Shown here: positions 32,404 to 32,816 of the stretch, piece by piece
Layout of the letters: each line of letters begins with the position of its first letter
How positions within the stretch are numbered: position 1 is the first letter of the stretch
Assembly: GCA_001873185.1 (NCBI GenBank)
Contig: MNYQ01000103.1
Location: forward strand, 1 to 32,816
Source of the DNA: Ignavibacteria bacterium CG2_30_36_16
GTDB lineage: Bacteria; Bacteroidota; Ignavibacteria; Ignavibacteriales; Ignavibacteriaceae
Length of the DNA: 32,816 nucleotides
Direction of reading: 5' to 3'
The notes under the pieces: model-generated
The model's database searches: none
Told to the model about the DNA's origin: nothing
The model's input: only the letters and a program-made list of their open reading frames with translations
Translations under genes and position numbers: made by a program

Positions 32404-32816
32404 ATGTTTGATTGGGATTGGAAAATTGAAAATGAAAAATATTTGCAAAATACAATTAAAAGATGCAGACAAAGAGAAATTATACTACCTACCTTTAACG
32501 AGCTAAAACACCCGGACACAATTCCAGAATCCATTCAGAAAAAGTTAGAAAAAATTGATCTGCACGCACTTCATCCTTTAAATTTATTTAGAATAAATTG
32601 GCGCAATAATATTGAAAACGGACGCATCGGAGGAATCAATTATTTCGAGATTCCCCGAGAAATTACCGGCGTTAAACCGCGAATTATAGGAATTGTAGGA
32701 AAATTTTTCCCAACCGGCGCTCACAAAGTTGGCGCAACTTACGGCTGTTTAGCTCCATATCTCGTAAGCGGTAAATTCGATCCCGAATATCACAAAGCTG
32801 TATGGCCTTCGACAGG
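32404..32816 (+). CDS. PLP-dependent enzyme, tryptophan-synthase-beta fold (partial, 3' end beyond window)
   Basis: The first 137 residues of a fold-type II pyridoxal-phosphate enzyme, cut by the window edge. ATG 32404 is preceded by GGAG (32395-32398) at 5 nt. The N-terminus MFDWDWKIENEKYLQNTIKRC is followed by PTFNELKHPDTIPESI and LHPLNLFRINWRN. The cofactor segment is GKFFPTGAHKVGATYGCL, in which the Lys of TGAHK is the expected Schiff-base residue, as in TrpB (TGAHKIN). The sequence ends at AVWPSTG, the start of the substrate-binding loop. It is usually annotated only as a PLP-dependent protein subunit beta or cysteine-synthase-like enzyme. The reaction cannot be assigned from this part. 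Confidence 0.85.
   Translation, partial: MFDWDWKIENEKYLQNTIKRCRQREIILPTFNELKHPDTIPESIQKKLEKIDLHALHPLNLFRINWRNNIENGRIGGINYFEIPREITGVKPRIIGIVGKFFPTGAHKVGATYGCLAPYLVSGKFDPEYHKAVWPST

Overview
The window reads as AT-rich chromosomal DNA from a member of the Bacteroidota/Chlorobi side of the FCB group, most likely an Ignavibacteria-type organism. Three kinds of evidence point there. Two secreted proteins end in a type IX secretion (T9SS) sorting domain with the NYPNPFNPxTTI signature. A GWxTD-domain protein is present. Several upstream regions carry the unusual TTTG/TTG - 17 to 20 bp - TAnnTTTG promoter of the Bacteroidota primary sigma factor. The assignment is inferred from protein families and promoter style, not from a 16S gene.

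Layout. 1-602 is a gene-free stretch with an A-rich tandem repeat and a long imperfect hairpin. 603-5448 holds two T9SS cargo proteins: a beta-sandwich protein and a large multidomain endonuclease I. They are separated by about 820 bp of repeats and palindromes. 5690-6367 is a lone phosphoglycosyl transferase and 6502-6657 a 51-residue membrane microprotein. 6772-9618 holds miaB, a SPOR-domain protein and an MBL-fold hydrolase. A MITE-like repeat (9641-9917) separates these from a long co-directional envelope/housekeeping run: a sigma-54 activator, LptE, a processive GT2, a TPR protein, 3-methyladenine glycosylase, a GT9 heptosyltransferase-like enzyme and a DUF3108 protein. That run ends at a strong terminator (16468-16499). 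A second run follows from 16797: CPBP protease, zinc-ribbon/DUF2007 protein, CdsA, RimO, GWxTD protein, PfkB-type sugar kinase, Omp85-family protein, UbiA prenyltransferase, RNase HII, YraN and the two membrane subunits of a TRAP transporter. On the minus strand are a GNAT acetyltransferase, uvrA, tRNA-Val(UAC) and tRNA-Gly(CCC). A PLP-dependent synthase of the tryptophan-synthase-beta fold runs off the right edge.

Functionally the window is mostly core genome. Envelope construction is covered by LptE, GT2, GT9, the Omp85 protein, CdsA, the sugar transferase and the SPOR protein. RNA modification is covered by MiaB and RimO, which are paralogues, and DNA maintenance by UvrA, Aag, RNase HII and YraN. 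I saw no phage, IS transposase, CRISPR array or defence system. The most interesting material is non-coding: the MITE-like repeat family, the palindrome cluster at 2362-2547, the 14-bp element repeated near both window ends, the palindrome inside the tRNA promoter, and the microprotein with its own promoter.
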